Positions 8,384 through 16,399 of a DNA stretch of 42,408 nt are shown here, in pieces. Position 1 is the stretch's first letter; each line of letters starts with the position of its first letter. The stretch comes from T1Sed10-7 sp047921175 (lineage in GTDB: Bacteria; Actinomycetota; Nitriliruptoria; Nitriliruptorales; Nitriliruptoraceae): contig JBLRWQ010000020.1 of the NCBI GenBank assembly GCA_047921175.1, positions 1 to 42,408 of the forward strand. Direction: 5' to 3'. A model generated the notes under the pieces. It searched no databases. It was not told the origin of the DNA and saw only the letters and a program-made list of their open reading frames with translations. Position numbers and translations under genes: made by a program.

Positions 8384-8797
8384 GTGACGACCTTCCATCG
8401 CTACCTCGGTGCGGTCATCGTCACGCTCTTCCTGGTGATCATGGTGTCCGGGCTGGTGCTGCGGCTCGCACGACGCGACGAGACCCCCACCGCGCTGTGG
8501 GCCGTGCAGCACTGGACCGAGAACCTGCTCGTCCTGCAGACCGTCACCGGCATCGTGCTGCTGCTGCTCGGGCGCCGCGTGATCGGTATCCCGCTCGCCT
8601 GGCTCCACTACCTGTACGGTTCCCTGTTCCCCCTCGTCGCGGTGATCGGGGGACGGCTCGCGGGGCTACGGCGCGGGGAACGCGAGTACGTCGGCCTGGC
8701 CTGGGGCGCCTTCTTCGCCTTCGCGCTGACGCTGCGCGGGCTGCAGACGGCCTGTGGGGAAGACCTCGGAGCACTCGTTCGTTGCCTCAGCCCGTGA
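8384..8797 (+). CDS. Hypothetical four-helix membrane protein
   Basis: 137 aa, GTG start at 8384 after a GAGG ribosome site. Four hydrophobic segments are seen at roughly residues 7-27, 47-62, 68-88 and 104-119. Histidines lie in helices or at their edges (QHWTENLLVL, WLHYLYG), a pattern reminiscent of cytochrome b561-type haem binding, but no proper motif supports that. The C-terminus has two cysteines (TACGEDLGALVRCL). The putative -10 TACCTT at 8334-8339 suggests its own promoter. Function unknown. Confidence 0.7.
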   Translation: MTTFHRYLGAVIVTLFLVIMVSGLVLRLARRDETPTALWAVQHWTENLLVLQTVTGIVLLLLGRRVIGIPLAWLHYLYGSLFPLVAVIGGRLAGLRRGEREYVGLAWGAFFAFALTLRGLQTACGEDLGALVRCLSP

Positions 8798-8882
8798 CCG
8801 GCGCCGGGATCGTCGACGCGACCGGACCGCTCCCCACGACGACCGAGCCCGAACCACCCGCAGCCCATCCGAGGAGGACCCC

Positions 8883-9491
8883 GTGTCCCGAACGTTCACC
8901 CTGGCCTTCGACTACCTGTGCCCCTTCGCCCGCAACGCGAGCGAGCACGTCACCGCAGGCCTCCGGGCCGGCGCCGACTGGGACGTGCGTTTCGTGCCGT
9001 ACAGCCTGGCCCAGGGGCACGTCGGGGAGGACGAGCCAGACGTCTGGGACCGGGATCGTCCGCTGGAGGTCGCCGGGGTCCTGGCGCTGGCCGCAGGGGT
9101 CACGGTCCGCGATACGCAGCCGGAACGTTTCCTCGACGTCCACGACGCCCTCTTCGCCGCCCGGCACGACCACGGCCGTGATCTCAAGGAGCGCGAGGTC
9201 GTCGCCGACGCGCTGACCGCGGCCGGCGTCGATCCCCAGCCGATCCTGGCCGACATCGACCAGGGCCGGGCGCTCGCCACCGTCCGGTCCGAGCACGAGC
9301 AGGTGGTGACGGCTCACCAGGCCTGGGGCGTGCCGACCTTCGTCACCGACACCCGGGCCGTCTTCGTGCGCCTGCTCGAGCGGCCGCACCCGGACCCTGC
9401 CGTGACCCGCGGACGGATCGAGCAGGTCCTCGACCTCGTCGACGGCCACACCGTGCTGCACGAGTTCAAGCAGGCGGACCTGCCGCTGTGA
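8883..9491 (+). CDS. DsbA-fold thioredoxin-like protein (HCCA isomerase/FrnE-like)
   Basis: 202 aa, GTG start at 8883 with GAGGAGG 5 nt upstream. The N-terminus TLAFDYLCPFARN matches the DsbA-like start, where a beta strand leads into the active-site turn. The motif is CPFA, so the second cysteine of CxxC is absent and a simple disulfide exchange is unlikely. The C-terminal part has AWGVPTFVTDTRAVF, with the cis-proline (VPTF) typical of the fold. Relatives include 2-hydroxychromene-2-carboxylate isomerases and mycothiol-dependent reductases; which applies is unclear. The last 26 bases overlap the end of the convergent galT-like gene. Confidence 0.82.
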   Translation: MSRTFTLAFDYLCPFARNASEHVTAGLRAGADWDVRFVPYSLAQGHVGEDEPDVWDRDRPLEVAGVLALAAGVTVRDTQPERFLDVHDALFAARHDHGRDLKEREVVADALTAAGVDPQPILADIDQGRALATVRSEHEQVVTAHQAWGVPTFVTDTRAVFVRLLERPHPDPAVTRGRIEQVLDLVDGHTVLHEFKQADLPL

Positions 9492-10401
9492 ACCATGCGG
9501 CGTGCCGTTCCGGCGGACGGACCAGGTCGACCAGGGGCGCCGCCGCGACCCCGGGAGCGTGCCGGTCGGTGACCTGCAGCTCCGCGATCCAACGGCCCGT
9601 CCCGTCGGGCAGCGCGTCGTGGACCAGCACCTTCACGTCCAGCGGCGCGGGTCCCTCCGGTGCGCTCGGTCGGACCGCCAGCAGCGTGTGGACACGGTCC
9701 AGCCACCCCGCGACGAGCACGGCGAGCGCATCCACGGGCAGCGCTTCGACCCGACCTGCTTGCTCCGGCACGACCAGCAGGTCCGCCGGGCCGAGCGGAA
9801 CCGGGGGTGCGACCAGGTGGAGGCCACCACGGGAGGTGACGCGCCGCGGCCCGGCGACGAGGGCGTCCACGACCGCGTCGCGGGCGAGGCGCCGCTGCAT
9901 CGCGACCACGGAGGCCGGCGGGGCCATCGGGGTCAGCACCTGACCGTGGGGGTGCTGCTGGGACGCCCCCGCGGACACCCCCACCGCGGTGGTCAGCAAC
10001 GACCAGCGCTCCGGGAGTTGGCCGGCCAGGCGGACCTGCAGGGTGAGCAGGTCGGCCCAGTCGGCCTCGAGACCGGACCACCGGTGCGTGAGCGACGGGG
10101 TGTGCGCTGGCGCGACCGCGAGCACAGCCCGGCCGGTCGGTCCCTCCAGGGGTGGGTAGATGTTGCGGAGCCCGAACCAGCGACCACGCCCGCCGCTGCC
10201 TCCGACCCCGAGCAGGCGCGGGTCGTCTGCGCTCACGTCACAGAACGGGCAGTCCTCGCGTGGGGTGACGAGCGGCTGCCGTGCTGGCTGCGGGCGGGGC
10301 CGTGCCTCCCGGGTCGCGGTCCACAACCCCAACCTGCCGGTGAGCGGGCAGCTGCTGGTGGTCGGCTCGCCGTCGTGCGGCGCACCGGCGCGTTCGCTCA
10401 C
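9466..10401 (-). CDS. Galactose-1-phosphate uridylyltransferase-like protein (HIT superfamily)
   Basis: Nucleotidyltransferase of the GalT type, 311 aa. Zinc-ligand cysteines are seen as CPFC (residues 51-54). The nucleophile motif HPHGQV is at residues 150-155, preceded by GVSAGASQQ; the second His would carry the UMP intermediate. The C-terminal half has the second HIT-like lobe (GGLHLVAPPVP, LLVVPEQ). It starts at GTG 10399-10401, overlapping the stop of the ACT-domain gene as GTGA. No other galactose genes lie nearby, so the substrate may be another sugar phosphate. The 3' end overlaps the convergent DsbA-like gene by 26 bases. Confidence 0.85.
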   Translation of the reverse strand: MSERAGAPHDGEPTTSSCPLTGRLGLWTATREARPRPQPARQPLVTPREDCPFCDVSADDPRLLGVGGSGGRGRWFGLRNIYPPLEGPTGRAVLAVAPAHTPSLTHRWSGLEADWADLLTLQVRLAGQLPERWSLLTTAVGVSAGASQQHPHGQVLTPMAPPASVVAMQRRLARDAVVDALVAGPRRVTSRGGLHLVAPPVPLGPADLLVVPEQAGRVEALPVDALAVLVAGWLDRVHTLLAVRPSAPEGPAPLDVKVLVHDALPDGTGRWIAELQVTDRHAPGVAAAPLVDLVRPPERHAAWFTAAGPPA

Positions 10402-10781
10402 GCGTCCTGGACACCCAGCAGCTGCTTGGCCCGGTCGACGTCGTCGCAGACGACCACGAGCTTGTAGCCGGCGGCGATGTAGGCCTGCTCGATGTTGACG
10501 CCGGCATCGGCCAGGGTCCGGCAGGCCGCACCGAGGTGACCGGGCTCGTCCGGCAGTGGGACGACCACGACCCGGCGGGCGGCACGGACCTCGAGACCGG
10601 CGTCCTCGAGCGCGCCGATCGCGTCCTCCGCGCGGTCGACGAGCACGTGGACGATGCCCTTGCCCTGGCCCGTGAACGCGCTGATGGCCTCGATGTTGAT
10701 GCCGGCCGCTCCCAGCACCTCACCGAGCCGTGCGAGCTGGCCGGGTTGATCGTCGGGGATGATGACCAGGTCCTTGCGCAC
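10398..10781 (-). CDS. Tandem ACT-domain protein
   Basis: About 127 aa made of two ACT domains, the first from KDLVIIPDDQPGQLARLGEV, the second from VVVVPLPDEPGHLGAACRTL. Both show the DxPG(x)L turn where amino acids bind in ACT regulators. No catalytic domain is attached, so it is probably a small-molecule sensor. Two adjacent GTG codons compete as start. AGGAGG is only 2 nt from the first (10784) but 5 nt from the second (10781), so 10781 is preferred. It leads a two-gene operon with the GalT-like gene. A TAGCCT hexamer at 10808-10813 (minus strand) is a candidate -10. Confidence 0.88.
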   Translation of the reverse strand: MRKDLVIIPDDQPGQLARLGEVLGAAGINIEAISAFTGQGKGIVHVLVDRAEDAIGALEDAGLEVRAARRVVVVPLPDEPGHLGAACRTLADAGVNIEQAYIAAGYKLVVVCDDVDRAKQLLGVQDA

Positions 10782-10850
10782 CACGTCCTCCTGTGCCGGG
10801 TGGGCCGAGGCTAGTGAGCCGACCGCCCGACAGGGCGGCGCGGACGTGGT

Positions 10851-10859
10851 TGCTACACT
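10851..10859 (+). promoter_or_regulatory. Extended -10 promoter of tRNA-Asn
   Basis: TGC followed by TACACT forms an extended -10 (TGN plus TANNNT), about 35 bases before the mature tRNA 5' end. No convincing -35 is present. Confidence 0.5.
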
Positions 10860-10894
10860 GTCCGCCGCTCGCGGCCCTCGGGCCCGGGCGCCCT

Positions 10895-10970
10895 TCCGGG
10901 GTAGCTCAGTTGGCAGAGCGTTCGACTGTTAATCGAAATGTCGCCGGTTCGAGCCCGGCCCCCGGAGCCA
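10895..10970 (+). tRNA. tRNA-Asn (anticodon GTT)
   Basis: All four arms pair. The acceptor is TCCGGGG (10895-10901) with CCCCGGA (10960-10966). The D-stem is GCTC/GAGC. The anticodon stem TTCGA/TCGAA (10921-10925, 10933-10937) encloses loop CTGTTAA with anticodon GTT at 10928-10930. The T-arm is GCCGG, loop TTCGAGC, CCGGC. Discriminator G and an encoded CCA (10968-10970) close it. It lies alone between the ACT gene and the MDR gene; I see no integrase or duplicated 3' end nearby, so it does not look like an occupied attachment site. Confidence 0.97.
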
Positions 10971-10993
10971 CCGCACACGCCCCCTGACCGGCC

Positions 10994-11956
10994 TCACGGC
11001 CGCAGGACGAGCTTGCCGAACAGCTCTCCGTCCTGCATGCGCGAGAGTGCCTCGGCGGCATCGCCGAGGGGGAGCACGTCGTCGATGGGCGGGCGCAGGC
11101 CGGTCGCATCGAGCATCGCGACGAGCCGGACGAGCTCGTCCCGGGTCCCCATCGTGGACCCGACCACGCTGAGCTGCCGGTAGAAGACGCGTGCGAGGTC
11201 CGCGGGCGGGTTCGGTCCCGAGGTCGCTCCCGCGACCACGACCACACCCCCGGGGACGAGCGCGCGCAGCGAGTGCGCCCAGGTCGCCTGCCCGACGGTC
11301 TCCACCACCGCGTCCACCTTGCCCGGCAGGCGCTCGCCGCTGGTGACGGCCTCGTGGGCGCCGAGCGCGAGCACCCGGTCAAGCTTGGCCTCGTCACGGC
11401 TGGTGACGGTGACGTGGAGCCCGGCCGCCCGGGCCAGGAGCACCGCTGCGGTGGCGACCCCACCACCCGCACCCTGGATCAGCACCCGCTGACCCGGCCG
11501 CAGGCCGGCCCGGGTGAACAGCATCCGGTAGGCGGTCAGCCAGGCCACCGGCAGGCAGGCCGCCTCCTCGAAGCTCAGCGACGGCGGCTTGTCGACCAGG
11601 TTGCGTCGCGGGACGACCACCTGCTCCGCGAAGGTGCCGTCGTAGCGCTCCGACAGGATGGAGAAGTCGCTGCTGAGGGTCTCGTCCGCCCCGTCCGGAT
11701 CGGCGATCACCGCGTGGACGAGCACCTCCCGCCCGTCGTCGGTGACGCCTGCGGCGTCACAGCCGAGCACGATCGGGAGCCGCGCGGGGTCGACGCCGAT
11801 CCCGCGCAGCGTCCACAGGTCGTGGTGGTTCAGCGCCGCGGCGCGGACGTGGACCCGTGCCCAGCCCGCGGGCGGGGACGGGTCGGGATGCTCCCCCAGG
11901 CGCAGGCCCGTGAGGGGAGACGAGGGGTCGATGGCAGCGGCGGTGACGGCGAACAT
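10994..11956 (-). CDS. MDR-family zinc-independent oxidoreductase (quinone reductase/alcohol dehydrogenase-like)
   Basis: NAD(P)H-dependent medium-chain dehydrogenase/reductase, 320 aa. The N-terminal GroES-like domain has ALNHHDLWTLRGIG and PIVLGCDAAGVT. The nucleotide fold has RVLIQGAGGGVATAAVLLA with the GxGxxxA/G turn. The four-cysteine structural zinc lobe and the usual Cys/His catalytic zinc ligands are absent, which points to the quinone-oxidoreductase branch. The ATG at 11956 lies exactly 6 nt after a TAGCCT hexamer and no ribosome site is seen, so the message may be leaderless. The substrate is unknown. Confidence 0.88.
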   Translation of the reverse strand: MFAVTAAAIDPSSPLTGLRLGEHPDPSPPAGWARVHVRAAALNHHDLWTLRGIGVDPARLPIVLGCDAAGVTDDGREVLVHAVIADPDGADETLSSDFSILSERYDGTFAEQVVVPRRNLVDKPPSLSFEEAACLPVAWLTAYRMLFTRAGLRPGQRVLIQGAGGGVATAAVLLARAAGLHVTVTSRDEAKLDRVLALGAHEAVTSGERLPGKVDAVVETVGQATWAHSLRALVPGGVVVVAGATSGPNPPADLARVFYRQLSVVGSTMGTRDELVRLVAMLDATGLRPPIDDVLPLGDAAEALSRMQDGELFGKLVLRP

Positions 11957-11962
11957 GGCGGC

Positions 11963-11968
11963 AGGCTA
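11963..11968 (-). promoter_or_regulatory. Putative -10 giving a leaderless start for the MDR gene
   Basis: TAGCCT on the minus strand, then GCCGCC (6 nt), then the ATG at 11956. With the usual -10 to +1 spacing the first transcribed base would be the A of ATG. No clear -35. Confidence 0.5.
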
Positions 11969-11982
11969 GCGGTGGACGTGGC

Positions 11983-12954
11983 TCAGAAGTCGTCTCCGGC
12001 CGGGCACGGGGACGGATCGAGGACCGCGTCGATCACACCCGCGACGTCGTCCGCCAGCGCCGGATCGGCGACCCGGAGCAGGAGTCGGATGGCATCTGCC
12101 CGGGGGGCGGCACGCCACCGGGTCCAGGTGACCTGGGACACGTCGATGCCGAGCGCGGCGGCGGCGCGGTGCCGGACGAGGTCCCCGGCGGCCTCCGGCC
12201 CGACGCGTACCACGACACGGGCCAGCGTGCCGGCCTGCGGGAGCAGCGCCGTCAGCGCCTGCAAGGCACGGCCGGCGATCCGTTCGTCGTCGGTCGTGAC
12301 GGTGACGGCGTGCTCGTCGACCTCGGCGACCGCAGCGAGCAGCCCGGCCGCCAGCGCGTACACGGCGTCCTCGGCGAGTCGGGTCTGCGCCCGCCGGGTG
12401 GCCTCGGCTCGCACCAGCGCCCGCGCGGTCACCTGCTCGTGGTCCTGGCGTCCCCGTGGCTCCTCGGCGACCGAGGTGGCGGCACCCGGTGCGGCGCTGG
12501 TCCCGTCGGACCGGCCGGAGCGGTGCGCCCGGACGACCACCTCACCGGCCCAGGCCGTCACCAGCAGCGGATCGGCGTCGAGCTGGCCTGCGATGCGGCT
12601 GATCGACACCCCGGCACGACGCAGGGCACGCGCTCGCGCGGGCCGCGTGTCGTCGGCGGGCTCGGGGTGGCCTCCGTTCGGGACCGGTCCGGGCTGGACC
12701 ACGGCGAGGTCGGGCAGGCTGTGCGGGGCGACCGCGCGCCGGGCCCGGGCGGTCAGGGCGAACCCGATCGGCCGATCGTGCTCGTCGTCCTCGTCGCGGA
12801 CGGCTCCGCGTTCGGGCGCCTCGTCCAGATCGCCGAGCGGCAGACGCGGCTGCTCCTGACCGGCGCGCGAGGACCGCCGGCCCGGACGGCGGGAGGGCGC
12901 ATCCTCGGGCGATGCCGGTGGCGATGGCAACGGGGCGGGGGTGACGGTGTCCAT
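11983..12954 (-). CDS. Unrecognised HTH-containing protein, possibly a homing-endonuclease-like derivative
   Basis: 323 aa from ATG 12952-12954. The N-terminal 100 residues are Pro/Arg/Asp-rich and look disordered. Residues about 105-140 (RARALRRAGVSISRIAGQLDADPLLVTAWAGEV, split here as RARALRRAGVSISRIAGQL and DADPLLVTAW) resemble a Hin/resolvase-type helix-turn-helix. The C-terminal part has VTVTTDDERIAGRALQ followed by VVVRVGPEAA and GIDVSQVTWTRWRAAP. This order recalls, from memory, actinobacterial HTH proteins related to LAGLIDADG nucleases, but the catalytic LAGLIDADG helix is not evident. Function is not assigned. The start lies 6 nt after a TACGGT hexamer. The antiporter-like operon ends 69 bases upstream. 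Confidence 0.7.
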   Translation of the reverse strand: MDTVTPAPLPSPPASPEDAPSRRPGRRSSRAGQEQPRLPLGDLDEAPERGAVRDEDDEHDRPIGFALTARARRAVAPHSLPDLAVVQPGPVPNGGHPEPADDTRPARARALRRAGVSISRIAGQLDADPLLVTAWAGEVVVRAHRSGRSDGTSAAPGAATSVAEEPRGRQDHEQVTARALVRAEATRRAQTRLAEDAVYALAAGLLAAVAEVDEHAVTVTTDDERIAGRALQALTALLPQAGTLARVVVRVGPEAAGDLVRHRAAAALGIDVSQVTWTRWRAAPRADAIRLLLRVADPALADDVAGVIDAVLDPSPCPAGDDF

Positions 12955-12960
12955 GGGATG

Positions 12961-12966
12961 ACCGTA
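12961..12966 (-). promoter_or_regulatory. Putative -10 giving a leaderless start for the HTH protein
   Basis: TACGGT on the minus strand, then CATCCC (6 nt), then ATG at 12954, the same geometry as at 11963, 22052, 40231 and 42108. Confidence 0.5.
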
Positions 12967-12996
12967 CGCGGGGGGTGTGACAGCCCGGTGGCGACC

Positions 12997-13022
12997 GGCC
13001 GGGTCCCAGACAGCCGCCGGCC
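12997..13022 (-). terminator. Hairpin after the antiporter-like operon
   Basis: GGCCGG (12997-13002) and CCGGCC (13017-13022) form a 6-bp inverted repeat immediately after the stop at 13023. There is no U-run. It is a candidate end of the four-gene transcript; weak evidence. Confidence 0.3.
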
Positions 13023-14834
13023 TCAGCGTCCGACCGGACCGATCCCCAACGCCAGCAGCAGGGCCCCCAGGACCAGGACGAACAGCAGCCCGGCGATCTG
13101 CCACCGCCGCAGCAGGACGTCCAGCCGGGCGAGCCCCTCGCCCGGCCGCACGCGCGCCTCGACACCGCCGACCAGGGTGCCGAGCCGGCCGCCGATCCGT
13201 GTGGTCGCCCCGACGATGCGGCCGGCGAGGCGGGCGACCGGTCGGGCCGCCGCCTCGGCGAGCACCACCAGGTCCCCGGCGGGTATCCCGGGGGCCATCG
13301 CCTCCCCCGTTCCGAACCGCCGGCGCAGCACCATGGCCCCCACGGCCAGCAGGGCGCCGACCCCCACGGGCCAGGTCGCGTCCACGATCCCCGCGAGGTA
13401 GATGCGCGGGCTCGAGAGCGGCGCCAGCCACCGGACCGGGAGGAGCCACGTGGCACCGAGCGTGGCGAGCAGCAGCAGCCCCCAGCCGACCCCCAGGCCC
13501 GTGGTGCCCGCCGGACCAGGATCCCGCCGAGCTGCGGCACCGGCGGTCGCGATCGCCTCCTCGGCGGCCGTGGGCCGCGCGAGCAGGACCAGCAGGCGCG
13601 CCATCAGCAGCGTCGTCGCGACCGCCGCCAGCGCCAGCAGCGCGGTCACCCGGTCGGCCCAGACCGGGGCCAGCGCGGCGACGGCGTCCTTCATCGCCGC
13701 CTTCGCGACCCACCCGCTCGTCAGTGGGGCTCCGGCCAACGACCCTCCCGCCAGCACCGTCCCGGCGAGCACCACCTGTCGACCCCGTGGGCCGGCCCAC
13801 GCCGCGCGTAGCCCGACACCGAGGAACAGGGCCCCCTTGGCCACCCCGTGGTGCAGGGCGTAGGTGGCTGCGGCAGCGATCGCCAGCGGCGCCGCGCCGG
13901 GGGCCACGAGCCCGACGCCGACGAGCACGGTGATCAGCCCCATCTGGCTGATGCTCGAGTAGGCGAGCACCACCTTGGGGCGGTCCTGGACGACCCCGAT
14001 CGCGGCTGCGGCGAACACCGTCACGAGTCCGACGCCGATCAGGACCGCGGACCAGCCCGGTGCCGACACGGCGCCGAGCGGCAGGACGGCCAGCCAGCCG
14101 ACCAGGCCGGCCTTGATCATGGCACCGCTGAGCACCGCGCTGGCCGGTACCGGCGCCGCCGGGTGGGCCAGCGGTAGCCAGACGTGCAGCGGGACGACAC
14201 CCGCCTTCACCGCGAAGCCGGCGGTGACCAGCCCCACGACCAGGTCCCGTCGCCCGGTCGCGGCGTCTCCCAGCGCCGCCGCAACCGTCGCGGTGTCGAT
14301 GCTGCCGGCGACCCCCGCGGCGAGCATGAGCCCGCTGATCAGCAGGGCCTCGCCGAGGACCGCCATCACGAGGTAGATACGTCCGGCCCGCCGGGCCGCC
14401 GGCGACCGGTCGTGGACGACCAGCCCGTACGCGGCGAAGGTCATGACGGCGTACAGCGTGTACAGGGACACGAGGTCACCGGCCAGCAGCAGCCCGACGT
14501 TGCCGGCCAGGGTGAGCAGCCACAGGCCGGCGGTGCTCCAGCGCGCCGTGACCAACGCACGGGCCGCGATCCCGGCGGCCAGCCAGACCAGGGAGGTGGT
14601 CGCCAGCAGGAGCCGGGCGGCGGGGTCCAGGTCGAGCTGCAGGCCGAGCAGCAGCCACGACAACGACGGCGGCGGTCCCGGCGGGCCGACCAGGGCCAGC
14701 AGCAGCGCCGGGACCGGCCCGGACGCGACGAGACCCGGCACGAGCCGGGCGGCCCCGCTGTGTGCGGCGACCACCACCAGCCCGGCCGCCAGGAGCGGCC
14801 AGAGGATCGGGACGACCCACAGCAGGGTGCTCAT
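13023..14834 (-). CDS. Proton-conducting antiporter-like subunit (NuoL/M/N, MrpA/D family), third large subunit
   Basis: Polytopic membrane protein, 603 aa, last gene of the operon. The core Proton_antipo_M features are present: GFAVKAGVVPLHVWLPLAHP with the helix-7 lysine, SGAMIKAGLV with the helix-8 lysine, QDRPKVVLAYSSISQMG, and SGWVAKAAMKD with a helix-12 lysine. Helix 5 reads SLYTLYAVMTF, where its two siblings have YELLT and MLELV, so the normally conserved glutamate is Thr here. About 100 extra C-terminal residues include an amphipathic stretch (ARPVARLAGRIVGATTRIG) and a final hydrophobic helix, which recalls the lateral-helix extension of NuoL-type subunits. It starts at ATG 14832-14834, overlapping the previous stop as ATGA. 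Confidence 0.9.
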   Translation of the reverse strand: MSTLLWVVPILWPLLAAGLVVVAAHSGAARLVPGLVASGPVPALLLALVGPPGPPPSLSWLLLGLQLDLDPAARLLLATTSLVWLAAGIAARALVTARWSTAGLWLLTLAGNVGLLLAGDLVSLYTLYAVMTFAAYGLVVHDRSPAARRAGRIYLVMAVLGEALLISGLMLAAGVAGSIDTATVAAALGDAATGRRDLVVGLVTAGFAVKAGVVPLHVWLPLAHPAAPVPASAVLSGAMIKAGLVGWLAVLPLGAVSAPGWSAVLIGVGLVTVFAAAAIGVVQDRPKVVLAYSSISQMGLITVLVGVGLVAPGAAPLAIAAAATYALHHGVAKGALFLGVGLRAAWAGPRGRQVVLAGTVLAGGSLAGAPLTSGWVAKAAMKDAVAALAPVWADRVTALLALAAVATTLLMARLLVLLARPTAAEEAIATAGAAARRDPGPAGTTGLGVGWGLLLLATLGATWLLPVRWLAPLSSPRIYLAGIVDATWPVGVGALLAVGAMVLRRRFGTGEAMAPGIPAGDLVVLAEAAARPVARLAGRIVGATTRIGGRLGTLVGGVEARVRPGEGLARLDVLLRRWQIAGLLFVLVLGALLLALGIGPVGR

Positions 14835-16399
14835 CCGCGCCCCAGGAGCTCACGGGCGATGTCCTCGGCCCAGGAGATGGGGCTGAGGGGGGCCCCGGCC
14901 AGCACCCCGAGCACCACGACGCTGACCGCGGTCGCCACCGGTGGCAGCAGCAGCCACGGTCCCGCCTCGAGCCGGTACCCCGGCAGCCGGATGGGCCCGT
15001 AGCGCCGGGCCGGCTGGTCGACGCCGATCCGGCGCTCGGCCACCTCGGTGTCGGGCTCGTCGAGCCACGCGCGTGCGATGACCGGCAGGAAGTACGCGGC
15101 GTTGAGCAGCGTGCTCGCGACCAGGATCGCGATGACCCAGGGTTGCCCGGCCTCGACCGCGCCGACCCCGAGGTACCACTTGGAGACGAACCCGACCGTC
15201 GGGGGGACGCCGATCATGCCGAGCGCTGCGATGGTGAACGCCGCCGTCGTCAGCGGCTGCCGGCGCCCGATGCCCCCCATCTGGTCGACACGTGTGACCC
15301 CGAGCGAGGTGGCGAAGATCCCGGCGCAGTAGAACAGGGTCACCTTCATGACCCCCTGGTGCACCAGGTGCGCCACACCGCCGGCGACGCTGGTCAGGCC
15401 GACCACGCTGGTGCCCAGCAGGATGTAGGACAGCTGGCTCACCGTGGAGTAGGCCAGTCGCCGCTTGAGGTCCTGCTGGACCAGCGCCAGCACGGAGCCG
15501 TAGACGATCGTGACCGCTGCGACCGCGGCGAGCGGGGTGAGCACGCCGAGCTCGGCCGCCAGCTCGGCCCCGTACAGGTCGTGGATGACCCGCACGATCG
15601 CGTACGCCCCGGCCTTGACGACCGCGACGGCGTGCAGGAGGGCGCTGACCGGTGCCGGGGCGACCATCGCGTGCGGCAACCAGACATGCAGCGGCACGAT
15701 GGCGGCCTTGACCCCGAACCCGCCCACCAGCAGCACGAAGATGGCGGTGAGCGCGCCGCGGTGCTCGGGGAGCAGCGTCGCCAGCATCGCCGTCTCGCGG
15801 AAGGCGACCGTGCCGGCGATCGTCTGCAGCCACACCACGGCGACGAGCACGACGGCACCGCCGGTCACCGCGTACAGCAGGTAGATGCGGCCGCCCGCGC
15901 GCGCCCGATCGTGCCCCTGGTGGACGATGAGCGGGTAGGTCGTGACGGTCAGCAGCTCGTAGAACACGAGCAGGGTGACCAGGTTCCCGGCCAGCGCGAT
16001 GCCGACGCTCGCGGTCACGCACAGGCTGAAGAACCCGAAGAAGCGTGAGCGGTGGGTGTCCTCGCTGAGGTAGCCGATCGCGTAGATGGTCGTCGTCAGC
16101 CACAGCAGGGCGGAGAGGAGGACGAACAGCAGCGGCACCGGGTCCGCTCGCAGCACCAGGTCGACGCCCGGCAGGAACGGCGCGCGCCACTCGTACTCGA
16201 GCCCGGAGAACACCCCGACGACCAGCAGGCCCACCAGCACGACCTTGGCGACCGCACCGACCATGTTGACGGCCCGTCGTGCTCGTTCGGCGTGCTCGGG
16301 GAGCAGGAAGATGATGCCGGCCGGCACGAGCGAGGTCGCCAGCAGCCACACCAGCACGTTGGCCCCGAGGTCGCCGGCGGCGAGCTCAACCGCCTCCAT
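14831..16399 (-). CDS. Proton-conducting antiporter-like subunit (NuoM/MrpD family), second large subunit
   Basis: Polytopic membrane protein, 522 aa, about 14 helices. Visible are TVTTYPLIVHQGHDRARAGG after VFYELL (helix-5 glutamate present), GFGVKAAIVPLHVWLPHAM (helix-7 lysine), HAVAVVKAGAYA (helix-8 lysine), QQDLKRRLAYSTVSQLSYI, and GVPPTVGFVSKWYLGVG (helix-12 lysine). All charged residues of the membrane proton path are kept. It starts at ATG 16397-16399; its first 14 bases overlap the end of the preceding gene. Such subunits sit in complex I, Mrp antiporters, group-4 hydrogenases and DAB bicarbonate systems. None of the hallmark partners of those complexes lies in the flanking genes. Confidence 0.92.
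   Translation of the reverse strand: MEAVELAAGDLGANVLVWLLATSLVPAGIIFLLPEHAERARRAVNMVGAVAKVVLVGLLVVGVFSGLEYEWRAPFLPGVDLVLRADPVPLLFVLLSALLWLTTTIYAIGYLSEDTHRSRFFGFFSLCVTASVGIALAGNLVTLLVFYELLTVTTYPLIVHQGHDRARAGGRIYLLYAVTGGAVVLVAVVWLQTIAGTVAFRETAMLATLLPEHRGALTAIFVLLVGGFGVKAAIVPLHVWLPHAMVAPAPVSALLHAVAVVKAGAYAIVRVIHDLYGAELAAELGVLTPLAAVAAVTIVYGSVLALVQQDLKRRLAYSTVSQLSYILLGTSVVGLTSVAGGVAHLVHQGVMKVTLFYCAGIFATSLGVTRVDQMGGIGRRQPLTTAAFTIAALGMIGVPPTVGFVSKWYLGVGAVEAGQPWVIAILVASTLLNAAYFLPVIARAWLDEPDTEVAERRIGVDQPARRYGPIRLPGYRLEAGPWLLLPPVATAVSVVVLGVLAGAPLSPISWAEDIARELLGRG

Noticed and set aside
10895..10970. tRNA-Asn as an integration site for a genomic island
   Set aside because: No integrase, no second copy of the tRNA 3' end and no composition shift around it.
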